This document shows positions 35,313 to 43,757 of a stretch of DNA of 64,000 nt, piece by piece. This DNA is from Albidovulum sediminicola (GTDB taxonomy: Bacteria > Pseudomonadota > Alphaproteobacteria > Rhodobacterales > Rhodobacteraceae): contig NZ_JAOWLA010000005.1 of assembly GCF_025751575.1 (NCBI RefSeq), positions 62,001 through 126,000 on the forward strand, given 5' to 3'. Position 1 is the stretch's first letter, and each line of letters begins with the position of its first letter. The notes under the pieces are model-generated. The model was given only the letters and a program-made list of their open reading frames with translations, was not told where the DNA came from and did no database searches. Made by a program: the position numbers and the translations under genes.

Positions 35313-37747
35313 GCCTTCACCTTCAGATTTTCCGGGTCGTAAAGGGGCTGAAGCGCGATGCGTGCCGGGAAGCGTTCGTTCGCGACCACGAGCTCATAGC
35401 TGCCAGATGTCAGGTAGTCGTCGCTGACCCCCTCGGCGTTGCGCACATAGCCGTAGCCGATGGACCGGCCAAGCGTGTAGCCATAACCGCCCGAGGTCAG
35501 GTATCCGACCGCCTGCCCGTCGCGCAGGATCGTCTCCCGCCCGACCAGAACGGCCGCCGGATCGTCCAGCGTGAAACCCGCGAGCCGCTTCTTCAGGGGC
35601 TGACCCGCCACCGCCTCAAGCGCGGCGCGCCCGATGAAGTCGGCGTTGCGGCGCATCTTGACCGCCCAGCCCAGCCCCGCCTCGAAGGGCGTGTCATTGG
35701 GCGTGATGTCCGAGGACCAGGCGCGATAGCCCTTTTCGAGCCGCAGGGACTCGATCGCCCGGTAGCCCACGGGGCGGATGGCGTGATCCGCGCCCGCCGC
35801 CATCAGCGCGTCGAAGACCGCCCCCGTGACGGCGAGCGGCACATGCAACTCCCATCCCAGCTCGCCCACATAGGTGATCCGCAGCGCCCGGACCGTCGCG
35901 CCCGCGATGGAGATCTCGCGGACATGGCCGAAGGGGAAGGCGACATCCGAGACATCGGCATCCGTGACCCGCGCCAGAACCTCCCGCGCGCGCGGCCCCA
36001 TCAGCGACAGCGTCCCCCAGTCCTCGGTGATATCGCGGATGGCGACGTCGCCTTCGGGCAGGTGTTCGGCGATCCAGGCCAGGTCATGGGTACGGAACCC
36101 CGTGCCGGTGACGATGTAGAACCGGTCCTCGGCCAGCCGCGCGACGGTCAGGTCGGCCTCGATCCCGCCGCGGGTGTTCAGAAGCTGCGTGTAGGTCAGC
36201 CGCCCGGGCGCCTTCGTCACGTCATTCGCGCAGACGTAGTCCAGCGCCCGCGCGGCGTCCCGCCCCGTCACCTCGTATTTCGCGAAGGACGACTGGTCGA
36301 ACAGCCCCACCGCCTCGCGGACGTGGCGATGTTCCTCGCCCACATGGGGGAACCAGTTCTGGCGCCCCATGGCGTAGATGTCGCGCGCCTCCACCCCCTC
36401 GGGCGCGAACCAGTTCGGCCGCTCCCACCCCAGCTTCGATCCGAAGACCGCGCGATGGCTCTTGAGCCGGTCATAGAGAGGCGAGGTGATGCGCGGGCGG
36501 CCGGATGTGTATTCCTCGTGCGGGAAACCGATGGTGTAGTGCTTGCCATAGGCTTCGCAGGTACGGTCCGACACCCATTGCTGGTCGCGGTGCATCTGGG
36601 AAAAGCGGCGGATGTCCACAACCCAGAGGTCAAGCGGCGCCTCCTCGTTCACCACCCAGTCCGCCAACACCCAGCCCGCACCGCCGCCCGAGGCGATGCC
36701 AAAGGCGTTGAAGCCCGCGCCGACGTACATGTTCGCGCATTCCTGCGCCGGGCCCAGGATGAAATTTCCGTCCGGCGTGAAGCTTTCGGGGCCGTTGATC
36801 ATCTGCTTGACGCCGACCTCGGCCAGCGCCGGGACCCGCTCGATCGCCTGCACCAGGTGCTGCTCGAAATGGTCGTAGTCGTCCTCGAACAGGTGGAACT
36901 GCCAGTCGTTGGGGATATCGCCCGTGGGCAGAGGCTGGGGGTTCGGTTCATACCCGCCCATGACCAGCCCGCCGACCTCTTCCTTGAAATAGGTCCGCCG
37001 GTCGGGGTCACGGATGGTGGCCGCGTCCGCCGCCAGCCCGTCGATCTTCTCGGTCACGATATACTGATGGCGGACGGCCTGAAGGGGCACGTTGATCCCG
37101 GCCATCGCCCCCACCTGCCGCGCCCACTGCCCGGCGCAGTTCACGACCTTTTCGCAAGCGATCTCGCCTTGCGTAGTCTTGACCGAGGTGATGCGGTTGC
37201 CCTTCATTCCAAAGCCCGTCACCCCGACCCCTTCGAAGATCTTCGCCCCGTGCATGCGGGCCCCCTTGGCCAGCGACTGCGTGATGTCCGAGGGGCTGGC
37301 CTGCCCGTCCGTCGGCAACCAGCTTGCCCCGACAAGGTCCGCAGTCTCCATCAGCGGCCACATGCGCTTGACCTCCGCGGGCGAGATCAGATGCATCTCC
37401 ATCCCGAAGCTTCCCGCGGTCGTGGCCAGCCGCTTGTATTCAGTCCAGCGGTCCTGATTGGTGGCCAGGCGCAGGCAGCCGCTCATCTTCCAGCCGGTCT
37501 CCAGTCCCGTTTCCGCGGCCAGTCCCTTGTAAAGCTCGACCGAGTATTTCAGCACCCGCGTGATCGAGGCGGAGGAGCGCAACTGCCCCACAAGCCCCGC
37601 CGCGTGCCAGGTGGAGCCAGAGGTCAGCCTGCCCTGCTCGATCAGCACGACATCGGCCTTGTGATCGCGCGCCAGGTGATAAGCGGTGGAACAGCCGATG
37701 ATTCCGCCGCCAATGACGACGATCTGGGCATGTGTAGGCAACGTCAT
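35309..37747 (-). CDS. Dimethylglycine/sarcosine dehydrogenase-like flavoprotein, copy 1
   Basis: 812 residues with the same plan as its downstream paralogue: FAD domain (VIGGGIIGCSTAYHLARD; H48 in STWHAAG, the expected covalent-FAD His), then linker and GcvT-type folate domain (YTQLLNTRGGIEADLTV; YRAIESLRLEKGYRAW). I chose ATG at 37747, which overlaps the stop of kinase copy 1 (ATGA); the longer frame is antisense or out-of-frame kinase sequence. The substrate is likely a secondary or tertiary N-methyl amine. The overlapping starts indicate tight co-expression with both kinases. Confidence 0.9.
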   Translation of the reverse strand: MTLPTHAQIVVIGGGIIGCSTAYHLARDHKADVVLIEQGRLTSGSTWHAAGLVGQLRSSASITRVLKYSVELYKGLAAETGLETGWKMSGCLRLATNQDRWTEYKRLATTAGSFGMEMHLISPAEVKRMWPLMETADLVGASWLPTDGQASPSDITQSLAKGARMHGAKIFEGVGVTGFGMKGNRITSVKTTQGEIACEKVVNCAGQWARQVGAMAGINVPLQAVRHQYIVTEKIDGLAADAATIRDPDRRTYFKEEVGGLVMGGYEPNPQPLPTGDIPNDWQFHLFEDDYDHFEQHLVQAIERVPALAEVGVKQMINGPESFTPDGNFILGPAQECANMYVGAGFNAFGIASGGGAGWVLADWVVNEEAPLDLWVVDIRRFSQMHRDQQWVSDRTCEAYGKHYTIGFPHEEYTSGRPRITSPLYDRLKSHRAVFGSKLGWERPNWFAPEGVEARDIYAMGRQNWFPHVGEEHRHVREAVGLFDQSSFAKYEVTGRDAARALDYVCANDVTKAPGRLTYTQLLNTRGGIEADLTVARLAEDRFYIVTGTGFRTHDLAWIAEHLPEGDVAIRDITEDWGTLSLMGPRAREVLARVTDADVSDVAFPFGHVREISIAGATVRALRITYVGELGWELHVPLAVTGAVFDALMAAGADHAIRPVGYRAIESLRLEKGYRAWSSDITPNDTPFEAGLGWAVKMRRNADFIGRAALEAVAGQPLKKRLAGFTLDDPAAVLVGRETILRDGQAVGYLTSGGYGYTLGRSIGYGYVRNAEGVSDDYLTSGSYELVVANERFPARIALQPLYDPENLKVKA

Positions 37748-38631
37748 GATGAGGTCTTTCCGTGTCGGGTGTGATAGCGGTCGAGGGCGGCGCCGAGCCG
37801 CCCCAGGTAGTCGCGCGCGTGGGCGTCGTAGTCGGCGCCGGGCGCGGCCAGGAAGATCTCCGACACCATCGCCCACATCGCCTCCCGCGCGAGCGAGGCG
37901 CATTGCATCGCCTCGAAGGCGCGCAGCAGCGCGGCATCGGGCGCGGCGCCGAAATAGGCGACCAGCAGCGCGCGCGCCTCGTCATCAGACATCCCCGCGT
38001 TGGAGGCCGCGCCTGCGAGATCGAACATCGCCGTCCCGAAGGCCGCATATTCAAAGTCGATCAGCCACACCCGCCCCCCGGCATCCTCAAGGAAATTGCC
38101 GGGCAAAAGGTCGTGATGGCCGAAGATGATCGGCAGCGGCACCTGCGCGGCCTCCATCTCGGCCGCGACTGCGGTCAGCCAAGGCAGCTCGGGTGCAAAC
38201 CGGCTGCCGTTGTCCGCCAGCGTCCGCGCGTAGTCGCGGATCACATGGAAAACCCAGAAAATCGCGCCGGGGCCCGAGACCTCGGCCGGCATGTCGGTAT
38301 GGAAGGCCTGCAAAAGCCGGGCGATGCGGTCGGGGTTGGCGCGCATGTCGACCTCCTCCCAGGTCCGCGCCTCCAGGAAGGCAGAGACCATGACGCCCGG
38401 CCCGGCATGTTCGACCGCGGGCGCGAAACCCGTCCGGTGCGCCGCGCGCGCAGCGATCACCTCGGACGCGCGGCTGACATGGTGAAAGGGGAAGTCCTTG
38501 CCGAAGCGCACGACATGCGCGCCCGCCGCATCACGCACTTTCCAGCTCTCGTTCGAAAGCCCCCCAGACAACCGCTCGGCCCGGACCTCTCCCTGCCAGC
38601 AGGGCAGCGCCCGGATGCGTCTCAGGCTCAT
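37744..38631 (-). CDS. Choline/ethanolamine-kinase-like phosphotransferase, copy 1
   Basis: 295 residues of the APH/choline-kinase fold: LSGGLSNESWKVRD near the N-terminus, FGHHDLLPGNFLEDAGG as catalytic loop and VWLIDFEYAAFGTAMFDLAG as metal loop. It is only distantly alike to copy 2, so the pair need not share a substrate. ATG at 38631 has GGGAGAGGG directly upstream. It lies between the importer genes and the two flavoproteins, which suggests that the imported compound is phosphorylated at or soon after entry. Confidence 0.87.
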   Translation of the reverse strand: MSLRRIRALPCWQGEVRAERLSGGLSNESWKVRDAAGAHVVRFGKDFPFHHVSRASEVIAARAAHRTGFAPAVEHAGPGVMVSAFLEARTWEEVDMRANPDRIARLLQAFHTDMPAEVSGPGAIFWVFHVIRDYARTLADNGSRFAPELPWLTAVAAEMEAAQVPLPIIFGHHDLLPGNFLEDAGGRVWLIDFEYAAFGTAMFDLAGAASNAGMSDDEARALLVAYFGAAPDAALLRAFEAMQCASLAREAMWAMVSEIFLAAPGADYDAHARDYLGRLGAALDRYHTRHGKTSS

Positions 38632-38640
38632 CCCCTCTCC

Positions 38641-38675
38641 CTTTCTTCATTGCCCCAAATACCCCCGCCGGAGGC
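38641..38675 (-). repeat. Rhodobacteraceae-type dispersed intergenic repeat
   Basis: On the minus strand GCCTCCGGCGGGGGTATTT, then GGGGCAATGAAGAAAG. I recognise this as a variant of a short element found many times between genes in Rhodobacteraceae genomes. It lies between the permease stop and kinase copy 1 and overlaps the kinase ribosome-binding region. It is the only copy I found in the window. Confidence 0.55.
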
Positions 38676-38713
38676 TTCCGCAGCCGACACCCGCGCGCCT
38701 GCCGCAAGCCCGG

Positions 38714-40705
38714 TCATGCCGCCTCCAGCCCCAGCCGCGCCCGCGCCGCGCGGGCGGAGGCGGAGATCAGCCGGTCCGTGATGATGGCGATGAAGGCCAC
38801 CGCCAGGCCCGCGACCAGCCCGCGCCCCGGGTCGGCCTTGGTCAGCGCGATATAGACCTCCTGCCCCAGGTCGCGCGTGCCCACGAGCGCGGTGATCACC
38901 AGCATCGAGAGCGCGAACATCACGGTCTGGTTCAGGCCCAGCAGGATCTCGGGCAGCGCCAGCCGCAGCTTGATCCGCCACAGGATCTGCCCCTGCGTGC
39001 AGCCCATCGCGCGCCCCGCCTCGACAAGGCGCGGATCGACGCTCTTCAGCCCCAGCACCGTGTAGCGGACGGCGGGTACCAGGGCGTAGGCCACGACCGC
39101 GATCATGGCGGTGAAGTCGCCCACACGGAAAAGCATCACCGCAGGCATGAGGTAGACGAAGGAGGGCAGCGTCTGAAGCGTGTCGATGATGACCCGCACG
39201 GGTGCCCAGATCGCATCGCGCTCGGCGGATAGGATACCGACCGGCAGGCCGATCAGCATCGCGAAAACGGTCGAGATCCCGCAAAGATAGACGGTGATCG
39301 CGGCCTTTTCCCACTGGCCGGTCGCCGCGATCAGCCCCGCCAGCGCCGCGACCAGAAGGCCCAGCCGCCAGCCACCAAGCCGCCAGCCGCCATAGGCCAG
39401 AAGGGCGACCACGCCCGCCCAGGGCAACCCGCCCAGGAACCGCTTGAACGGCACCAGGAGGTTCAGCAGCACGGCGTTCTTCACCGCCTCGATCGTGTCG
39501 AAGAAATTGACGTTGATCCATTCCACGACCCGGCTCCAGAAGGTACCGGTCGACAGTTCATAGGCCGCCGGCCAACGCTGGAGCGCCGGAAGCGCCAGGC
39601 CCGCGAGCCCCGCGACGAGGATCAGCGCCAGCCCGGACAGAAGGTAGGGATGGCGCGCGACGATCCCGCCCACCGGCGCCGGTTCGGGCCGGAGCCGAGC
39701 GAATGCCTGGCTCAGCCGGTCCAGCGCGACGGCCAGCGCGACGATGGCCAGCCCCGCCTCAAGCCCCGCGCCGAAGTCGAGCCTGCGAAGCGCGGCCAGC
39801 ACGTCGAAGCCAAGCCCCCCCGCCCCGATCATGGAGGCGATGATGACCATGTTCAGGCTCAGCATGATCACCTGATTGACCCCCACCATCAGCGGGTCCT
39901 TCGAGGCAGGCACCATCACCCGCCAAAGCATCTGGCGGCGCGTGCAGCCGACCATGCGGCCAAGATCGGTCAGCTCCGAGGGGACACGCCGAAGCGCCAG
40001 TTCCGTGATCCGCGTCATCGGCGGCATGGCGTAGATCAGCGTCGCCACCACCGCCGCCGTGGGGCCGAAGCCGAACAGGATCAGGATCGGCACCAGGTAG
40101 GCAAAGACCGGGATTGTCTGCATCAGGTCCAGCACCGGGCGGATCGCACGCTCGAACCAGGGGTGGCGGAAGGCGAGGATGCCCAGCAGCAGCCCGCCCG
40201 CGACGCCCAGCGGGACCGCCACCAGGATCGAGGCCAGCGTGACCATCGCGCTTTGCCACTGGCCGAAGACCAGAACGAAGATCAGGCAGCCCGCCACCAG
40301 CGCGGCCAGTCGCACGCCCCCCGCGTACCGGCCCAGAAGCGCGCCCGAGCCGATGACCGCAACCCAGGACAGCGGCGGCAGGATCTGCACCGCCTGCGAC
40401 CCCTCCCCCTTCAGGAAGCCGCTCGACAGCAGGCTAAGGACGAAGCGGTAGGGCACGTCCAGAACCGCCGCGATGAAGCGCGTGAACTCGGCAAAGGTGA
40501 ACAGGCCGAAGCTCGCCTCGTTCAGAAGCCATTTGGTGAAGGCGGAGATCCAGCGCGCGGCGGGAATGCGCATCGACTTCGGGTAGTCGAAGGCCCAGGG
40601 AAGAAGCCCCTCACCATAGCTCCAGAGCGCCCAGAAAAGCACCAGCGCCACGACCCAGCCCGTCCAGACCGGAAAGCGGCGCGTGATCCTTGGGCGGGTC
40701 GCCAT
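38714..40705 (-). CDS. ABC importer permease, two fused ProW-like domains
   Basis: 663 residues holding two complete binding-protein-dependent permease domains. The first EAA-type loop is ELALRRVPSELTDLGRMVGCTRRQ and the second is LGLKSVDPRLVEAGRAMGCTQGQ, each followed by similar helices. Normal ProW permeases have one domain and act as dimers. A fused form is known in the TMAO importer TmoXVW of Ruegeria, which also shares the gene order seen here. It should form the membrane channel for the binding protein at 41825 and the ATPase at 40709. Confidence 0.92.
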   Translation of the reverse strand: MATRPRITRRFPVWTGWVVALVLFWALWSYGEGLLPWAFDYPKSMRIPAARWISAFTKWLLNEASFGLFTFAEFTRFIAAVLDVPYRFVLSLLSSGFLKGEGSQAVQILPPLSWVAVIGSGALLGRYAGGVRLAALVAGCLIFVLVFGQWQSAMVTLASILVAVPLGVAGGLLLGILAFRHPWFERAIRPVLDLMQTIPVFAYLVPILILFGFGPTAAVVATLIYAMPPMTRITELALRRVPSELTDLGRMVGCTRRQMLWRVMVPASKDPLMVGVNQVIMLSLNMVIIASMIGAGGLGFDVLAALRRLDFGAGLEAGLAIVALAVALDRLSQAFARLRPEPAPVGGIVARHPYLLSGLALILVAGLAGLALPALQRWPAAYELSTGTFWSRVVEWINVNFFDTIEAVKNAVLLNLLVPFKRFLGGLPWAGVVALLAYGGWRLGGWRLGLLVAALAGLIAATGQWEKAAITVYLCGISTVFAMLIGLPVGILSAERDAIWAPVRVIIDTLQTLPSFVYLMPAVMLFRVGDFTAMIAVVAYALVPAVRYTVLGLKSVDPRLVEAGRAMGCTQGQILWRIKLRLALPEILLGLNQTVMFALSMLVITALVGTRDLGQEVYIALTKADPGRGLVAGLAVAFIAIITDRLISASARAARARLGLEAA

Positions 40706-40708
40706 GGC

Positions 40709-41749
40709 TCAGCCCCCCAGCATCAGCGCGACGACGTCATCGCGGTAAAGATGGCCCAGCGTTTCCCCCTGTGCCCCGGTGACGCGCAGCGCCAATGCGC
40801 CGTCAAGGAACATCGGCGCGGCTTCCGCCACGGTGGTGCGGGCAGGCACGATACCCGCGGGCGGCTCGCCCTTTGCCGGGCGCATGGCGGTCTCGACCTT
40901 CACCACCTTGGCGCGCGGCACCGCGCGGGTGAACTCGCGCACATAGTCCGTCGCGGGGTTGAGGACGATGTCCTCGGGCGTGCCCTGCTGGACGATCGCG
41001 CCGTCCTTCATGATGGCGATGCGGTCGGCCAGGCGGATCGCCTCGTCGAAATCATGGGTGATGAAGACGATGGTCTTTTTCAGCACCGATTGCAGGCGGA
41101 TGAACTCGTCCTGCATCTCGCGCCGGATCAGCGGGTCGAGGGCGGAGAACGGCTCGTCCAGGAACCACAGCTCGGGCTCCACGGCCAGAGACCGGGCGAT
41201 GCCGACCCGTTGCTGCTGCCCGCCCGACAACTGCCGTGGCAGGGCGTTTTCGCGCCCCGCCAACCCTACCAGCGCGATCATCTTGCGCGCTCGGTCTTCG
41301 CGTTCGGCCCGCGCCACGCCCTGCACATCGAGCGGGAAGGCTACGTTGTCGAGAACGCTCAGGTGCGGCAGAAGCGCGAAGTGCTGGAAGACCATGCCCA
41401 TCTTGTGGCGCCGGATCTCGATCATCTCGGCCTCGCTGGCCGACAGGAGGTCGCGCCCGTGGAACAGGACCTCGCCCGCCGTCGGTTCGACCAGGCGCGA
41501 CATGAGCCGGACGAGCGTCGATTTCCCCGACCCCGAAAGGCCCATGATCACGAAGATCTCGCCCTCGCGCACCTGCAGGTTAACATCGCGCACCGCAGGG
41601 ACGAGGCCCGCCGCCGACAGCCGCCCCGCCGTTGCCTCCGCCCCCAGCGCGGTAAGCGTTTCGCGGGCGCGCGGGCCGAACAGCTTCCAGAGGTTCCGGC
41701 AGACGAGCTTCGCGCCTTCGGATGGATCATTGGCAGGCGTTTCGGTCAT
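40709..41749 (-). CDS. ABC importer ATPase, ProV/OpuAA-like
   Basis: 346 residues. Walker A is GLSGSGKST, the signature LSGGQQQRVGIARS, Walker B WFLDEPFSALDP and the switch His FITHDFDEA. The N-terminal extension (CRNLWKLFGPRA) and C-terminal CBS-like region (about 275-346) are typical of the betaine-type ProV subclass. It powers uptake with the permease 3 bp downstream. A strong hairpin lies between it and the binding-protein gene. Confidence 0.93.
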   Translation of the reverse strand: MTETPANDPSEGAKLVCRNLWKLFGPRARETLTALGAEATAGRLSAAGLVPAVRDVNLQVREGEIFVIMGLSGSGKSTLVRLMSRLVEPTAGEVLFHGRDLLSASEAEMIEIRRHKMGMVFQHFALLPHLSVLDNVAFPLDVQGVARAEREDRARKMIALVGLAGRENALPRQLSGGQQQRVGIARSLAVEPELWFLDEPFSALDPLIRREMQDEFIRLQSVLKKTIVFITHDFDEAIRLADRIAIMKDGAIVQQGTPEDIVLNPATDYVREFTRAVPRAKVVKVETAMRPAKGEPPAGIVPARTTVAEAAPMFLDGALALRVTGAQGETLGHLYRDDVVALMLGG

Positions 41750-41775
41750 GGGCAGTCCTGAGGGCGCAACTTCCC

Positions 41776-41800
41776 GGCCGCCCGCGCGCCGCGGGCGGTC
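41776..41800 (-). promoter_or_regulatory. Strong hairpin between binding protein and ATPase genes
   Basis: Perfect 9-bp GC stem CCGCCCGCG/CGCGGGCGG (41778-41786 with 41790-41798), loop CGC, with a further pair at the base. No T-run follows on the minus strand. Hairpins at this place in binding-protein operons usually protect the upstream mRNA or partly stop reading, so that more binding protein than ATPase is made. Confidence 0.6.
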
Positions 41801-41824
41801 CGGCGTTTCATCCGGTCGGGTTCG

Positions 41825-42778
41825 TTACTGGCCGATCCAGGCCTTCCAGCGGCCCTCGTTCGCGGCCATCCAGCCGGCGGTGACCTGCTCAACGGTCTGG
41901 CCGTTCAGATCGACCTCGGTGATCATCGCGCCCATCTCGGCGTTGTCGATGGTGAAGGCCTTGATGGCCTCGTAGGCGCCCGGCCACTTGTCCTTCACCC
42001 CGGCCCAGCCGACCTTCCAGATCTCGCCGAAGGGCTTGCCGCAGTCATAGGCCATGTCGGGGTTCATGCCCCAAGCGGGATCGTTGTAGCATTCGGCCGT
42101 GTATTCGGGGAATTCGACCCATTCGCCCTCGTATTTCGCGGGCGCCCAATGCGGCGCATAGATCCAGAGCATGATGGGCGCCTGACGCTGGTAGGCGCTC
42201 TCAAGCTCGGCGAAAAGCGCGGCATCCGTGCCCGCGTGGATCACCTCGAACGGCAGGTCCAGGGCCTCGACCCGTTCATCGTCAAAGCCGCCCCAGGTCA
42301 CGGGTCCGCCCAGATAACGCCCTTTCGGCGCGGTTTCGGCGGTCGAGAACGCCTCGGCGCAGGCCTCGTCCTTGAGCGCCTCCCAGTTGGGCAGACCGGG
42401 GCATTTTTCCTTCATGTAGGTGGGATACCACCATTCCTCCTTGGCCTTCATGCCCGTCGGGCCGAACACCTCGGTCTTGCCGGTGGCGGTGGAGGCGTCC
42501 ATCGCGTCGCGCCCCGTCGTCTCCCACATCTCCATCGCGACGTGGAGGTCGCCGCTTTCCAGCCCCGCGAACTGCGCGAGGTAGTCGGCCTGGACGTATT
42601 CGACGTTGTAGCCCGCCTGTTTCAGCACCTCTCCCATCAGGTTGGTGGTGATGAGCTGGCCGGTCCAGTCATGCAGGGTCAGCTTGATCGGGTCGTTCGA
42701 CTCCTGCCCCCAGCCCGCGGCCGCCGTCATGGCAAGCACAGAGGCGGCAAGGCCGCACTTCAAGAATGTCTTTGGCAT
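41825..42778 (-). CDS. Glycine-betaine/TMAO-type substrate-binding protein (OpuAC family)
   Basis: 317-residue periplasmic binding protein. The signal peptide (about 1-26, FLKCGLAASVLAMTAAAGWG) is followed by LTLHDWTGQLITTNLMGEVL. It is rich in Trp and Tyr where betaine-type proteins form an aromatic cage (MEMWETTG; EEWWYPTYM; WIYAPHWAPAKYEGEW), so a methylated, positively charged ligand is likely. I chose ATG at 42778 with AGGGAGA upstream; the longer frame adds an unlikely 29-residue tail. First gene of the seven-gene locus, divergent from the DeoR-type regulator. Confidence 0.92.
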   Translation of the reverse strand: MPKTFLKCGLAASVLAMTAAAGWGQESNDPIKLTLHDWTGQLITTNLMGEVLKQAGYNVEYVQADYLAQFAGLESGDLHVAMEMWETTGRDAMDASTATGKTEVFGPTGMKAKEEWWYPTYMKEKCPGLPNWEALKDEACAEAFSTAETAPKGRYLGGPVTWGGFDDERVEALDLPFEVIHAGTDAALFAELESAYQRQAPIMLWIYAPHWAPAKYEGEWVEFPEYTAECYNDPAWGMNPDMAYDCGKPFGEIWKVGWAGVKDKWPGAYEAIKAFTIDNAEMGAMITEVDLNGQTVEQVTAGWMAANEGRWKAWIGQ

Positions 42779-42900
42779 GGCAATCTCCCTGTTCGGCCAG
42801 CTTGTGCCAGCCATCCTGGGACGACCCTGTCCGGCCAAGTTCCCCGTCGGCGTCCCTCGAGCCAAGTAGGGACCGGCAGGGCGATTCCGTCAATCCCGTA

Positions 42901-42920
42901 TTGTGGTTTTTTGTGATTTT
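42901..42920. promoter_or_regulatory. Candidate operator: two 10-bp direct repeats
   Basis: TTGTGGTTTT directly followed by TTGTGATTTT, an AT-rich pair in the 190-bp control region between the binding-protein gene and the DeoR-type gene. DeoR/GlpR-family proteins often bind short direct T-rich repeats, so this may be the operator for both directions. Confidence 0.4.
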
Positions 42921-42994
42921 TGCGCCCGTTTGCTGACCGATGATTGTGCAGTTGCGAGAGATTTCATATGCTCTGCGGAAAATACGGTCACACC

Positions 42995-43750
42995 ATGCTC
43001 TCCAAACGCCACACCGACATTCTTCAGATCCTTGAGGCCGAAGGCTCGGTCTCGATCGCGGCACTGGCCGAACGGCTGGGCGTCTCGCTTGAAACCGTGC
43101 GTCGCGACGTGAAGCCCTTAAGCGAGGCGGGCCGGGTCGTGCGCATTCACGGCGCGGTCGGCCTGGCCGGCCAGATCGGCGAGGCGCCGTTCCAGAAGCG
43201 GATGCGCGAAAACGCCGCCGCCAAGCAGGCAATCGCGCGGGCGGTCACGGAGATGATCCGCGATGGGGACTCGGTGATGCTCGATACCGGAACGACGACC
43301 AGCTACGTCGCGCGCGAACTGACACGGCGGCGGCGGCTGACGGTGGTCACGAACTCCTCCGACATCGCGCGGACGCTGGCGACGGTCAACGGCAACCGGG
43401 TTTACATGGCGGGGGGCGAGTTGCGCAGCGATTCCGGCGCGGCCTTCGGCAAGTCGGCGCTGGATTTCGTCAGCCGATTTGCCGTGACCCACGCGATCAT
43501 CTCGGCCGGCGCGGTGGACCAGGACGGCGTCATGGACTTCGACCTGGAGGAGGCGGAGATCGGGCGCCTGCTGCTGACCCGTGCCGAACGGCGCATGGCC
43601 GTCACCGACCATAGCAAGTTCGGCCGCCGCGGGCTGATCCACGTCTGCGGGTTCGCGGACCTAGACATGCTGGTGACCGACCGCGCGCCCCCGTCCGCCA
43701 TCGCCGCCGCGCTGGAGGCGGCGGGCACGGCGCTGAAGGTCGCGCCGTAG
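42995..43750 (+). CDS. DeoR/GlpR-family transcriptional regulator
   Basis: 251 residues. The N-terminal helix-turn-helix is SIAALAERLGVSLETVRRDV (about 19-38), and the C-terminal DeoRC effector domain has DTGTTTSYVARELTRR, VVTNSSDIA and ISAGAVDQDGVMDFDLEEAEI. Members sense phosphorylated metabolites, which fits the two kinases in the divergent operon. I chose ATG at 42995 (MLSKRHTDILQIL) because the family starts there; ATG at 42968 is the alternative and neither has a strong ribosome site. It ends 7 bp before the convergent FAD oxidoreductase. Confidence 0.9.
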   Translation: MLSKRHTDILQILEAEGSVSIAALAERLGVSLETVRRDVKPLSEAGRVVRIHGAVGLAGQIGEAPFQKRMRENAAAKQAIARAVTEMIRDGDSVMLDTGTTTSYVARELTRRRRLTVVTNSSDIARTLATVNGNRVYMAGGELRSDSGAAFGKSALDFVSRFAVTHAIISAGAVDQDGVMDFDLEEAEIGRLLLTRAERRMAVTDHSKFGRRGLIHVCGFADLDMLVTDRAPPSAIAAALEAAGTALKVAP

Positions 43751-43757
43751 CTCTGGC

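Noticed and set aside
35291-37774. 827-residue plus-strand open frame
   Set aside because: Antisense of the DMGDH-like gene. The same kind of shadow occurs at 39650-41761, 56110-58407 and 61584-63401.
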